Assembly (NCBI GenBank): GCA_023078555.1
Contig: CM041196.1
Location: 11,736,985 to 11,800,984, forward strand
Source of the DNA: Ulva prolifera
Taxonomy: Eukaryota; Chlorophyta; Ulvophyceae; Ulvales; Ulvaceae
Length of the DNA stretch: 64,000 nt
Direction: 5' to 3'
In this document: in pieces, positions 11,948 through 23,981 of the stretch
How the letters are laid out: each line of letters opens with the position of its first letter
How positions within the stretch are numbered: position 1 is the first letter of the stretch
The notes under the pieces: model-generated
Seen by the model: the letters and a program-made list of their open reading frames with translations, nothing else
The model's database searches: none
Told to the model about the DNA's origin: nothing
Position numbers and translations under genes: made by a program

Positions 11948-13966
11948 ATGAGCTGCGTTCCGCCTGGTTCCTCGAAGGGAATTCACGCCCCGACGACATG
12001 TCTGCTCGTTGTTGCTATGCTGTGGGCGACTTATGGCGTTTCTATGCGCTTGATCTACGCTGATCCGGGTATGTGCATCACTTTTATGCTCGTGAGGATC
12101 AGTGCTGGCTTTGAACAGATCATATGCATCACGCACGGTTCCGTGCAGATGCCCCGTCTGCGACAGTGCTGAGCGCACTGATTGCAACAATTACAGCGCT
12201 GTCTCTGATCATATTCGTCAGACGGAAGCCCACCAAAGTCCTCAGTGAATATGATCTCGCTGAATTGGAGGCAAACGATGTCAGCCTGCATCTGTCTCCT
12301 GCGACTCCCGCTGCTACCCTCCTGGTCCCAACGCCAGGCAACACTCGACCTCGGCTCTCCTTCATGCTGCACCCAACACGGAGCCTGGTCCTGGCAAGCC
12401 TTGAAATTGGATTTTATGCTGCCATGGGGTCCCTCTTTTACACCTGGGGGCTCTCGCAGACCCCGGCAATAACAGCTGCCTTCCTGGTTCAGACAACCAC
12501 GGTGTTTACCCCATGTATATCCGCTCTCGCGGGAGTGCACATCTCTATGCGTGTGTGGATATCTACAGCGGTTGCTGCTTTGGGTACCGTCTTCATCTTT
12601 GTTGATGGGATCGTGGAAGCAGAGACACATGCACAAGCGCCAGTGACCCAAGGTTCGGCTCTGGGCAAAGTTGCTGTGTTGGCAGCAGCAGCACTGTACT
12701 CTATGGGAACGATGAGGATATCGCAAATCGCCTCTGGTATGCCTTTCACCAGCCTCGTCCAATCTGTGCGGAGCTTGTATGCGGGTGGTTCAATTCAAGT
12801 TCATGCCTTCAGATTTTGGTCCCCACTGCAGCTGCATAGATGTTTGATAGGAAAATTCAGAACATACTGCTCCAAACAGTCATATTCTCATCGTCAAGTC
12901 GCTGGCATCCAGGTTTTGACTCGATGAATCTAGCAGCTGGTCAAGCTGCTGTACGAGCTATTGTGTCGATCCTCACAGCCACCCCCGACATCTCCAATGC
13001 GATACGAAGTGCCAGCAGCCCTGCAAGCTGGATGCGGGTCCTATGGCCGAACTGGGACAGCCCCATGGCTTTGGGCCTCGTGTCCTGGCTTGCACTCGGC
13101 CCGGGCTCACTTGCTCTGGTCCTGCAGATGCACGGCCAGCGTTCTGTTCCAGCCCCCTCTGCTGAGGTGTGCATCTGCCACATCTGCCCACCTCTATAGC
13201 CTTTCCGTGGCCTCTTGCCGTTGCCGTTGAGAGCTGATCTATTGCTGCGTGTTGTGGAACATTTCGAACGTTGTGTTTGTCTGCCAGCATCCCTGTATGT
13301 GGCGTCCTGCGGCATCACCGCTACGCTGCAGAGACTCTCATCTCAAGTAGGCTAGCGGCGCTCTTGCACAGCAGACGGCTCTGCAGAAGCAAGCGGTTCA
13401 GCCCGAATCAAGGCCAGTGTTTGTGAGAGGTTGTCCTGCATGGCTAGCAGAAGCTGGCCAAGGCTGACATCCCGAGAGCACACTGCGGCAGAATGATGTT
13501 GAGCCAGTGATGTTTTGTCTGCATACATTCTTGCTGGACGATGCATGCACCGTGCCGTGACGAAGATGCGCAGCTTCGTGTTGAGCCTGCCGCGCCTCGT
13601 ATCTTCCAAGTGCTTCACTGTGCACATCGATGTATACATGGAGACACATGTTTCACCCAAAAAATAACAAAAACAGTGTACATACACTGACACTCAAGTA
13701 CTTGCCTGGTGAACGACGGACAGGCTGTGCCAAGCGTGGCAAGAAATTGATTAATCAGATTGCATCCTCTGTCTCCGTATCTCTGCTTCTCACGCAATGG
13801 CCCTCTGCTGCAGGTCATATATACATCAACGCCAATCTGGGCAGCCATGTATGCATTCCTCATCCTCTCTGAGAAGCCCTTCGATGTCTGCGGCTGGATC
13901 GGTGCGGCCTGCATCCTCGCAGCCAGCGTCGGCGTGGCAGACTTCGGGGGCAGCCAACATGACTGA
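11948..13966 (+). CDS. EamA/DMT-family transporter, copy 2
   Basis: Exons 11948-12068, 12149-12736, 12913-13166, 13814-13966 (TGA); 1116 nt, 371 residues. Introns are at the same positions and phases (1, 1, 0) as in the neighbours. The first helix reads AMLWATYGVSMRLIYADPG. Exon 2 holds LHPTRSLVLASLEIG, LVQTTTVFTPCISALAG and FIFVDGIVEAE; exon 3 the WPNWDS and LGPGSLALVLQMHGQR motifs; exon 4 the last helix pair with LSEKPFDVCGWIGAA. The N-terminus is short (about 18 residues before helix 1) and lacks a clear transit peptide, so its membrane may differ from that of copy 1. An upstream exon cannot be excluded. It is closest to copy 3, with blocks of near-identity that suggest gene conversion. 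Confidence 0.87.
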
Positions 13967-15978
13967 CCCACTGAGCCACAGCTAGGCTGCTTATATCCTC
14001 AGCTCAGGCGTGGGTGTGGCAGCCGTGCCGTCAACGCACAGGCTTGAGCCACCAAGCCACACCTATCTATGGGTGGCGCAACAGGGCCGGACCTTGAAGG
14101 CAGATTTGCCTCACAGCTCTGATTTGCCAGGGCTCTCGCCCGACAATTTGATCTAGGAAACAATGATGTTCTCTGAAGGATTGGGCCCAGTGATCTGACC
14201 GAGTCGACTCGCTGATCTAACAGAAGCGGCTCTCACCTCACATTCAGGAACAGCAGTTTCTTAGTGTTATTGGCCGCGATCGCTGGTCGATGACCCAGCA
14301 CAGCTTTGGAGTACCCTGTCCCCCCGGCTTGATGCAGCCGCGGCGTCCTTACAGACCACAGGTGGGGACTGGCGATGGTATACGGTTTTTGTGGTTTTGT
14401 GCATACGGGGTGTGATTCATGGCCACCGGGGCGTATTGGAAGCAGCTGTGTCACGGCTCGGGTCCAGGTGTGCGTGCATGTTGCTCATGTGCGCCAATTC
14501 GGGTGATGGGCGTGTTTGTGCCCAGTGTTGGTGCACATAGCAGGATGAGGTCGGGCATGCACAGCCCCCGCCCTCCCCGCATCAGCTGTTGATTTGATCC
14601 TGCAGCAGAATGTTTGTAGCCTAGCTCGGCATCGTGCCATGGCGCCCTGAATGTGGCGCACAAGAGCTTGCACGGAATAGGTAGTGGTATGCGATATACA
14701 GGAGTTTTTACAGCTGTTTTATAGTTATGTTATGAATGTTCAGTAGTAGCAGTCAGTAGTGCGAGAGCAGGAAGGCCCGTTTGTGCAGCAGGGCCAACTT
14801 TGTGATCAGCCAGGTGTGTGAGGCGGGCAGTTATGTGTGTTGCTGTGTGTTTACGTGTACGCATGCATGGTGTGCATGTGTAGCAGTGATGGTCGCTGCT
14901 AGTGCAGCCGTTCAGACAAGCTCCAGGCTAGGGATGTATGCTGTGGAGATGAACACTGGTTCATCTTAATTCTGGGCGAGGCCAGGGATGGCACAGATGG
15001 TCATATGTTTGTGGATCGAGACCGCAGATGCCAGGGATGACTAGCTATTCATATGTTTCAGGTTTCAGTATCAGTGTAATGCAAGGCAGTCCGCTAGCTC
15101 CTACGGCATGGCGTGCCTGTGCCTCTTGCTCCCATCCAGGTGCACTGCACTGACTCTGGTGAGGACAGCTGTTGCCAATGCTGCTGCTCGTGTAAACGGC
15201 TGTGTAGCTTGTGTGCACGTTTCGTCAGCCACTCAGCCATGAGTGGGTGTGAGGGCTGCATCTAATCGCAGCACATGTCCTGCTGCATCTTCAAGTGTCG
15301 ATGTCTGATAGGGGTGTGGCTAGTACATTCCAGCACGGGCTGCTGTCCACTGACGCAGGCTGTAGGCAGTGCTGGCCGAGGCTGACACCTTTTGTGCCAT
15401 GAGTCATGGGCCATGACCCAGGCACAAACCAGCGATCTCAGTGCTCGCAGCATGCTCTGCTCTACCTGTATACACGGCTGCTTAAAACCCGGAGACAGCT
15501 GCCACACCCGGTAACACTGCCACGAAGGCATGCCAGCAATAAAACGTACATCTGTTCGTGGTGCTTGCCACATGCCTGTAGTTGGGTTATAAGGACAGCA
15601 TGCATGTAGTTGGATATTTGCCGAGTAGACCGCATGCCTTCAGGTCGGAAACATACGTGAATCGGGAAGGCCCCGAATCACAGCTGGGAATGATCGAAGG
15701 CGCATCCCCGCATTCCATGGCATAGGCTGCTCGTCTGTCGATTCTCTGCACAGCCTCAACAGCCTGGCAACACAACCTATTGTGACAAGTTTTTCCTGAA
15801 GTGATCCCTCAGAAATAGCGTTATATTGCTTGTGAAAGCGTTGTCAGCTTCCAAATGCTCCACGACTGCATGTCTGCCGAGCTTCACTAGATTGTTGCTG
15901 GTCTCGACTGTGTATTCCCGGCGGATCGACCTCATACTCACGATGCGAGAAAGCATAACATAGGTAATCTAAGTGCAC
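13967..15978. other. Intergenic, no gene seen
   Basis: I see no supportable coding exon or RNA gene. The first bases after the stop still resemble those after copy 3 (GACTGACCCAC), so the duplicated unit reaches a little past the stop codon. Confidence 0.6.
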
Positions 15979-18317
15979 ATGAATCGTCTGAGCTGCACCG
16001 CATGCGGTCGCCTGCAAGGGATACACGCCTCAACAGCATGTCTGATCGCGGTCGCCATGCTGTGGGCGAGTTACGGCGTATCAATGCGTTTGATCTACGC
16101 TGATCCTGGTGAGTGATATTATGTTATCAGTACATCATGTTGTGTGTGCAAAGCTGGTGTTTTCACTCACACCTGGTATTGCAGATGCCGCGTCAGCTCC
16201 AGTCCTTACTGCCGTGAAGGCGACGATTACAGCCCTGTCGCTGCTGCTGTGTATCAGGAGAAATCCTAGCAAAGACGTGAATGGATATACCGCTGCTGAC
16301 CAAGAGGTTTGCCATGGCAGCTTGCATCTAGCACCTGGAACGCATTCTGCTGTCCCTGTCTCACCAGGCCAAGCTCCAGCTCTGCTGTCCTTCCTGCTGC
16401 ACCCAACTCGCAGCCTTGTGCTAGCAAGCCTAGAAATTGGCCTATACGCCGGCATCGGCTCACTGTTCCATGCCTGGGGACTCTCGCAGATCCCCGCAAT
16501 CACATCGGCCTTCCTGGTTCAGACAACCACGGTCTTCACCCCGTGCATTTCGTTTCTTGCGGGAGAGCACATCTCGATGAGGGTGTGGCTAGCGACAGCA
16601 GCTGCTGCCTTGGGGACCGTCTTCATCTTTGTTGATGGCATCGTGGAGGCAGAGACACATGCACAAGCGCCAGTGATGAAGGGCTCGACACTGGGAAAGC
16701 TGTCAGTCCTTACCGCAGCAGCGATGTACTCCATGGGGACCATGAGGATATCTCAGGTCGCTGCTGGTGTGCAGCCCTCTCATCTCGCCAGCACTGTATT
16801 CCCACAGCCTCGAGGCAGCTGAGTATACGTCTAGCACCCCAGCGGTCAAGGTGCCAATGCACCATCTGAAATACGCACAACTCATTCATACAGTAAGAGC
16901 GGTGCTGAACTCAATTTATCAAATACAGTATACTACAGTATAGCACACTATTCTATCCTGCATTCAGCGCCAAGGTGCCTCGATGCACTTCACATATGCC
17001 CATGCCCGAGCACGCCTGTGCACCACAATCAATCTGGCCACAGCAGTGCATATAACAAGCGTGCACGACTAGCACTGCCGGCAGACAAGCTCTGCTATGC
17101 AGGATTCCACCCGATGAACCTAGCCGCTGGCCAAGCTGCAATTCGAGCTGTGGTTGCGGTGCTCGCAGCCGGCCCGGAGTTCGTTGCAGCAGTGCACCTC
17201 TCAAGCAGCCCCGCGCACTGGCTGGCTGACCTGTGGCCGAACTGGGACAGCGCCACGGCGTGGGTGCTCGTGACGTGGACCGCCCTCGGCCCGGGCTCAC
17301 TGGCGTTCCTGCTGCAGATGTACGGCCAGCGCACGGTGCCGGCCCCGTCAGCACAGGTGAGCTCCTGTCTGCCCCACAGTCCCTGCCCGACCAGCGGTGG
17401 CGATGCAGAGGTCGTGTCGATCTGTAGGAAACGCGGCCTCTGTTTCACTGTCAGATACAAGCGTGCCTGATCTGTCTCATAAGTATAAACCCCAAGCTTG
17501 CTGGTGTCCTGACGATCTGTGCTATGGATTACTGCAGTGTGCCATGTAATGGGCCTAGGCTCATGCGATTTGTCTCTTGACTTATGGCGGCGTGCTTGCT
17601 ATGTAGCCCTCATCGCATCAATTGCGCGTATGTTTGTCCTGGTGACTGATACACAACTCTGATGCAACCGCTGTGGTCTTGAGGGGCGTTTCGCGTGTCC
17701 TCCAGCTCGGCTACGACCCGCCAACTTGCCGCTGGGCCCACTGTGCTGGCATGAGCCTCCACAGCAACAGCACCTCATGGCTGTGGAGGCTCTGCCAGGC
17801 GAGCCCGAGTTGTGCTTCATCCCCAATTGGTAAAGGCCCCATCGGAGGATATCAACACGTTGCTAGCTGGCGTCATCCGAGCTTGTGACGTTGGCTCAAA
17901 TCGGGCTCACTCCCTCGCAATGGGCACTACGGATTTGCACGCCAGAGTCCCCACATCATATTTCCCCATTGCAGAACGCATCGCAGTCGATTTCACCAAT
18001 CTGGTCCATCTCGCCCTCAAGATGCTGTGCGACTAGACCCGTTGGTCAGTGCCCTTCCTGTACAACGTGTCGTTCATTTCCGCGAACCGGAGTCTATCGG
18101 TCCTGAGAGGGGCATGGTAAGGGAGGAGGTGGGATGTAGCTCCGCAAGTATGCTCCCTGTGCAGGTGATCTATGCCTCCACACCAATCTGGGCAGCCACA
18201 TATGCTCTCCTCATCCTCTCTGAGAAGCCCTTCGATGTCTGCGGCTGGATCGGTGCGGCCTGCATCCTCGCTGCCAGCGTCGGCGTGGCAGACTTTGGGG
18301 GCAGCCCACAGGACTGA
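15979..18317 (+). CDS. EamA/DMT-family transporter, copy 3
   Basis: Exons 15979-16108, 16185-16766, 17103-17356, 18165-18317 (TGA); 1119 nt, 372 residues, phases 1, 1, 0. The start gives MNRLSCTACGRLQGIHAS before the first helix, matching the layout of copy 2. Motifs: LHPTRSLVLASLEIGLY, LVQTTTVFTPCISFLAGEH, FIFVDGIVEAETHAQAP, WPNWDS, LGPGSLAFLLQMYGQR, LSEKPFDVCGWIGAA. All donors are GT (GTGAGT, GTGTGC, GTGAGC), unlike copy 1. Intron 3 is about 800 bp and holds nothing I recognise. No clear transit peptide. Confidence 0.88.
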
Positions 18318-19510
18318 CCCACCGCCACACTGGCGCCAGACCGGCGCCTTTCAGGGCCTCCTCAACTGTGCTACAGCACCCCCCGTGTGTGCTGCGAAAG
18401 CCCGCCTCAGCCACCAAGAGAACGCCACTGCAGCGCCGCCCCGTGTCCCCGTGCGGGACTGCCGTTGATGCCGGCCGGGGTGCACACACACAACACGCTG
18501 CCATCTCGGCGTTCGCATGGCCCCGCAGAACCCCGGCAGCCGCCTGTTGAGGTGCCAGAGCACCGCGTTGCGCCTGCACCGCACCGCTGTGCCGCTGCAG
18601 CCACTCAGCACACACCAGCCCGTGGCACTCGCGGTGCAGAGGTCTGTAAGTGTAGGCACGAACATGTGGCTGCGTTGGGCCGATGTGGGCCCGCAGAATA
18701 GCTCAAGCACAGGGCCCACACGCAGAGCCGTCAGCGCTCCGCAAGTCGCCGCGTTGAGCGCGCTCGGTGCATGCTTGCCCGACTCGTCCTTCCCGGGCTC
18801 AGTGAGCCGCGGACTCGTGGTGTGGGCCTGGCCTGTGGCGGCCGCCGAAGGCGTTGGCAGAGTTCCTCTCGGGGTGTGCGGCCTGCGTCTGTGCCTGTGA
18901 ATATCGGCACAGCTCCTTCCCCTTTCGCTTCTAATCTATGGCAGTGTTCGCAGAAGCGCACTCGTGTGGAGGTCCGCCTGCACCCTTGATTGGGATTGGT
19001 GATGAGTTGTGGGCCACGGTTGGTGTCCTGGCGGCAATGACACCAGGCATACAGTGATGTGCGACCGTAGGGGGTGGTCTGCATGCGAAGTGCTGCCTGC
19101 CCAGGGCTGCCTACAAAGTGTTGCCCGCCTCGTCATGTCGCCGCTGACGTGAAGTGCACTCAAGCGACTCCAGCACAGGGCATAGCGTGGTGTGTATATT
19201 ACATTCGTCTCTAGCTGTGTGTAATCGGGCATGAGTACGGCAAGCGCAGGTGGCTGTGGCTCACAGGCTCTGGTTTCAGCAATCGCGAATCAGAAGAGAG
19301 AGTGCTTGCATGGGGGGGAATCAGTTTCACAGAAGTGCAGACAATGGTGATCCATGTTGATGTGGTTCGACTTGCGGCATGGTGCGCCCGGCTTGGTGTG
19401 CATGGCTAACACACCACAAGAGGGTGGGTCATCATGTGGTAGAAATCCAAGTCAGACTGCCCAGCATTGTGATGCAGGAGAGATCATGGGTCGCCCCGCT
19501 ACCTGGTACA

Positions 19511-19624
19511 CCGGTGTTGGGTCGATTTGCAGCATTTCCAGGGCTGCCATCCAGAAATCAGACCTGAATACGTGAAAAAGAGTATTCGGAATTGTTACAT
19601 ATGATCGGGCCCGACGATCCAATA
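19511..19624 (+). mobile_element. hAT-like MITE, copy a
   Basis: About 110 bp. It starts with GTGTTGGGTCG and ends with CGACGATCCAA, an imperfect terminal inverted repeat. The interior has GCAGCATTTCCAGGGCTGCC, CCAGAAATCAGACCTGAA and TCGGAATTGTTACAT. Copies b (inverted, 19956) and c (34313) share these blocks. A CAGTGTTGGG end is typical of hAT-type elements. No transposase is present in the window. Confidence 0.75.
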
Positions 19625-19955
19625 CCGTGGTACACGTGGAGGACAGTGAGCCAAGAGGGCTTGCGCACAGTTCGCTCCCATCGCAAAGCACGAGACTTGA
19701 GTTTTCTTCGTCCAGTCTATGTTACGATGCTTCACCATCCGGCGCCCATGAGTAACACACCGAATGTTGCATGCAGCTTCCACCCGTGCTACAGGCCCCT
19801 ATGCTTGCACGTACTAGGGACATGTCTCTAACATGACACGTTCCTTGCTGATGAGAGAGGGCTAGAGCGTCCAAGAGAAAAGTGAAACGTCTTGTCAGTA
19901 GATCGTGGTGTCCCACTGCAGCATCACGCAGAACGTGGCTGTGTCGTGTCTGAAG

Positions 19956-20054
19956 CAGTGTTGGGTCGTCGGGCCCGATCAAATGTAACAATTCCGAATA
20001 TTCAGGTCCAATTTCTGGGTGGCAGCCCTTTGAAATGCTGCAAAGCGACCTGAC
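19956..20054 (-). mobile_element. hAT-like MITE, copy b (inverted)
   Basis: Starts CAGTGTTGGGTCGTCGGGCC, then TGTAACAATTCCGAATATTC, and ends with GCTGCAAAGCGACC. Its reverse complement aligns with copy a except for a 14-nt insertion in a. The pair lies about 330 bp apart in opposite orientation. Confidence 0.75.
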
Positions 20055-20977
20055 ATCGGTCTCAAGTACCTGTGTGAGCTGGGCTGGGCTGGCTTGGTTG
20101 CCAGTGCTGTCTTGTCCATTTGGCCTTGAACGAGGAAGCGATACATGCTAGCAGCATGCTAGCTCACACTAGCATCAGGCATGTTGCAAGACAGGGCTGA
20201 CGTGGCAGAGCCACACATGATGCGCATCTGCTTGCAGTGCGACCTGTGGTGAGAGCTGCAAACATGTGCGAATGCACTTGTGTCTGAAGCAGCTGGCACC
20301 TTCGTGAGTGCGCTCCAAAGTGGCCGCATGCACATGTTAGGGCAGCAATTATCGATGTGCTTTCAGCATGTGTATGTCGGCATCAGTGACACAAGTCTGG
20401 CTGCTAGGACCCGTACGAGTCTGCCACTGCAGCACTTCTGGCAACGATCCCTGCCTTCGATGCACCCAACACCACCGCAGCACGCTGTGACCAGGATGAG
20501 CGTGCAGATCATGAAATGGTGACTGACTCGCGGAAATGGCACACAAGCCACTTGAACATGACAGGCTGGTACAGAACCCAGTGGAAGGCGCAATTCCTTG
20601 CTGTCTGCACATGGCAAGTTCACGACACCATGAACAACATGTGGCGTTGCATCGCAAGGAATTGATGCAAGTGAGTTCACATGGTGAGAACACTTGCATG
20701 GGATGCGAAGTCGTGAGCGGGGAAAAATCATAGAGAGTAGCGTGCACGAAGGAACACACGCTTTCAGACTGTCGACCGACGCAGCAACAATCGAACTTTT
20801 CGGCTGGGGTGGATTGACAACCACCGCTACAAGACGAATTTCTTCTTTGTTCTACTGACACGCAACAGAGCAGTTCAGCGCATCTGTGCATGCTGCTTTC
20901 GATCAATACGTGCACGACTGTCACAGCCTATTGCGTGAACAGGTTGCTCTAGGACGAATGCCCTTGAGCAGCCTGCT

Positions 20978-22625
20978 ATGAGTGACCGATGCCACCGGCC
21001 ATCGTTTGGAATGGGACTGGACTACGCGACCAGTTCCTTGCTAGCCGTAGCCTTCTTGTGGGGGTCATACAGCGTCACGCTGCGGCTGATATACGCTGAT
21101 CCAGGTCTGGTGCCATTTTCCAACTTTTAGGTCGAGTGGATTTCTATGCTGGGGATGTTGATCGGGAGCACGCTTCAGCCGCCCCGTAAAGTTCAAGCAG
21201 TCGCAGCTTGCAGATCACCCATCACCAACAGTGCTGACAGCCCTGCCCGCTATCGTGTCTGCAAGCCTTCTGACAGCAGCAGCCAAGCTATTACCTGCGC
21301 GAGCATCTGTGCGTGCTGACGACAGTCCCGTAGACAATGCTGAGAACAGTTTGCTGCCACATGGTGCAGAAGAGGCAGAGACTCCAGTCCACGAGCGATC
21401 AAAGGCATGCCTTGCCTTCTTACATCATCGCACTCAGAACATTCATCTAGCTGGCGCAGAGCTGGGCCTGTACGTTGGACTTCGGACATTGTGCTTCACA
21501 CTTGGATGCACACAAGTCACAGCTGTGACAGCTGCGTTCTTATTACAAGCCACAAATGTCATCACTCCATGTCTCGCATTTATGGCAGGTGACCGTATCA
21601 GTTGTCGTGTCTGGTTGGGCACTGTTGTTGTGGCACTTGGGACCGTGCTCATCTTCGTTGATGGTCTACACACGGTCGAGATGGCGGGAGAGCGTGACAG
21701 ATGGCTGTCAAGTGTTGGCAAGGTAGCCATCCTGGCGGCGGCTTTCTTCAACTCACTCAGAACATTGCGGGTATCTCAGGTTGCACCAAGTGCGTTTCGG
21801 GACAGCTTGCTCCACTGTGTCCTTTCAGGATTTAGTGAAGTCAATTCACCGCGAACAACGCCAGCAGCAGGCAATGATTATGCAAGAACCAAGCATGCAC
21901 CATCGTCAAAAATCCTCCTGAGTAAACTGAACGGGCTGGACCTGCACACTGCGAGTGAGCAATTAGCATCGCTGCCATAGCGGCCCCTCCTGCCACTGCA
22001 TTCTGTATTCGCCAATCCGTAATTTACCAGCAATGCGCTGTTGCCTGCTGTCTGGATCATCACCAGATGCTATTGTGCCATGGGTCAGCACATAGGAGAT
22101 CAACACCGTGTGATTATGGTGCAGGGTTCCCTGTTCTGAGCCTGGCAGCGGGGCAGAGTGTGATGACAGCTCTTGTAACGATTGCAATTGCGGGCCGTGA
22201 CATCGTCGAAGCATTCTCAGAAGCCAGCTCGGTTAGCGGGTGGGCTGGGATGCTGTGGCCCAACTGGAACAATCCGTATGAGGCTGGATTGGTCCTATGG
22301 GCGGGATTGGGCCCAGAAGCTATGGCATTTTTGCTGCAGCTGTATGGTCAGAGGAAGACTGCAGCCGCAACTGCACAGGTGCGATGGAAGACTCGGAAAC
22401 CGAACTCATTGCTTCATTCAACACGATCTCGGATGCAGAGGCCCAACCTTGTTTGTGATGGACTTACCTCAGGCAGTGCTCATGCAGGTGATCTATGCGT
22501 CTGTTCCGATCTGGGCTGCCATACTTTCCCTGCTCCTGCTATCAGAGCGGCACTTCGGGAGTATGGGGTGGACAGGCGCATGTCTGGTTGTCACTGCTAG
22601 CATAGCGATGGGCATGTTTCGGTGA
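20978..22625 (+). CDS. EamA/DMT-family transporter, copy 4
   Basis: Exons 20978-21104, 21214-21789, 22125-22378, 22488-22625 (TGA); 1095 nt, 364 residues, phases 1, 1, 0. Helix 1 reads LLAVAFLWGSYSVTLRLIY; then FLLQATNVITPCLAFMAGD, FIFVDGLHT, LRTLRVSQVA, MLWPNWNNP, LGPEAMAFLLQLYGQR, and the last helices with LLLSERHFGSMGWTGA. It is the most diverged copy: exon 2 ends in A rather than G before its GT donor (GTGCGT), and the protein stops just after the last helix. No clear transit peptide. Confidence 0.86.
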
Positions 22626-23193
22626 GCTGTGAGGCTGACACTGTCTGCCAGAGTGCACAAAACTTCATACGTTGGGACAGCTTCCTGTGATATGCAAGAC
22701 CATGAGTTGCATTGCCACTTCAATGTATGCTTGCTCAGATATGCTGGAACAGTCCGTACACTGGACAAGATGTTCGTGCGTGGTTTCTGGCCTTGTTGTG
22801 CACGACTTGCGTGTTCTTTATGGCATGGAGTTGATTAGTAGTATAGCATGGATTTAGCATCCATTATAGAGTAGCATGGAGTGTTTATAGCATGGACCAG
22901 GCTGCATGGTGTTTAGCATGGAGAGACGAGATGCGTGTGGACACAATTGTACACACTAACCCCGTTGCGGCCTTGCTGCAACGTCGCAATACTAGGATCG
23001 CTGTAATTTATTGAGTATGTGCTGCATCTCCGCGCAGATTCTTCCGTCAATCCGGTACAACGCATAGTTCGGCAGGTAGGATCAGCCACTACGACGGTTG
23101 CACATTAGCGCAATCTCCTTCATTTATGTCCGAGAAGTTCATTCCTGCGTAGGTGGAAATTGTTCACAGCAGGGGACCTCGTGCATTGTACCA
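22626..23193. other. Intergenic with short AGCATGGA repeats
   Basis: At about 22840-22930 the motif AGCATGGA recurs five or so times at uneven spacing. No gene seen. Confidence 0.55.
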
Positions 23194-23981
23194 ATGACTG
23201 CTCTTGAGTTGGAGAACACATATATTCCTGGAAAGCTGCTGGCACAGACGCCCGCAGACGACGCTGCAGGTTCGTTGACGCCGTTCACGAATGCAACAAG
23301 CTACGACTGGCTCATGATGATGTCACTGCTACGATTAGCGAAAGTAGATCTGCCCGTGCCAGGATATTGAGTGCATACCGCTGCCACCGCTCACATGAAT
23401 TGGTGTGATGCGCAGGAGTTGTGTGCGGTACCATATATCGAGGACGTGAGTTCAAGGGTGTCCCTCACCCCATCAGAGGGCCTGGTGTACCACCTGGCCG
23501 CAGTGGTGAGGCTGGTCGTGGAACGTTTGATCGAAAGACCAAGGGTCCTGGAGTGCCTCCCACTCTGCGTGACGATGATGGGCGCAGGCTAAGAGCACCC
23601 GGACCGGGTTTAGATCGAAGCACTCCAGATCTCTTGAGTCAATCTGAGTTTTCACAGCGGACTGCTCCTCCTTCACGTATCACCCCGACACTGAGGCGAA
23701 CTTACCACTCAACAGATACAACAGGGCAGGCGTGTCACATGGACAATGCCCACACACCTTTGTCAGATACATGGACTACGTATCGCCCAGCCAAAAGCTA
23801 TCCTCCTAAACCAGAGGCCCCACACAATCTTTTGCAGCATCCCAACTCGTTGCTGCAAAAACCTCGCTTGCCAACAGACTTCTGGACCCCAGCAGATAGA
23901 GCAGAGTTTGCTGCAGCAAGAGAGCATCTGGCAGACTGCTGCGATGGGCCACCGTCAGTATGCAGTGTGATCAGCCAGTAG
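23194..23981 (+). CDS. Possible small unidentified protein, Pro/Arg-rich
   Basis: Two exons can be joined: 23194-23269 (ATG) and 23416-23981 (TAG), intron phase 1, 642 nt, 213 residues. I do not recognise a family. The second exon repeats GPGVPP twice about 30 residues apart, is rich in Pro, Arg, Thr and Ser, and ends with a charged stretch containing FWTPADRAEFAAA. The spacing of TYRP and YPPKPEAP motifs faintly recalls short microtubule-associated proteins, which is only a guess. Evidence is limited to an open frame of 566 nt with biased composition and a plausible acceptor (CGCAG at 23411-23415). The donor (GTTCGT) is weak. Confidence 0.38.

Larger units (their letters stand above)
18318..20977. 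other. Intergenic with two inverted MITE copies
   Basis: Apart from the two short transposon-like units listed separately (19511-19624 and 19956-20054) I see no gene. The open frames here are short and mutually overlapping. Confidence 0.6.
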
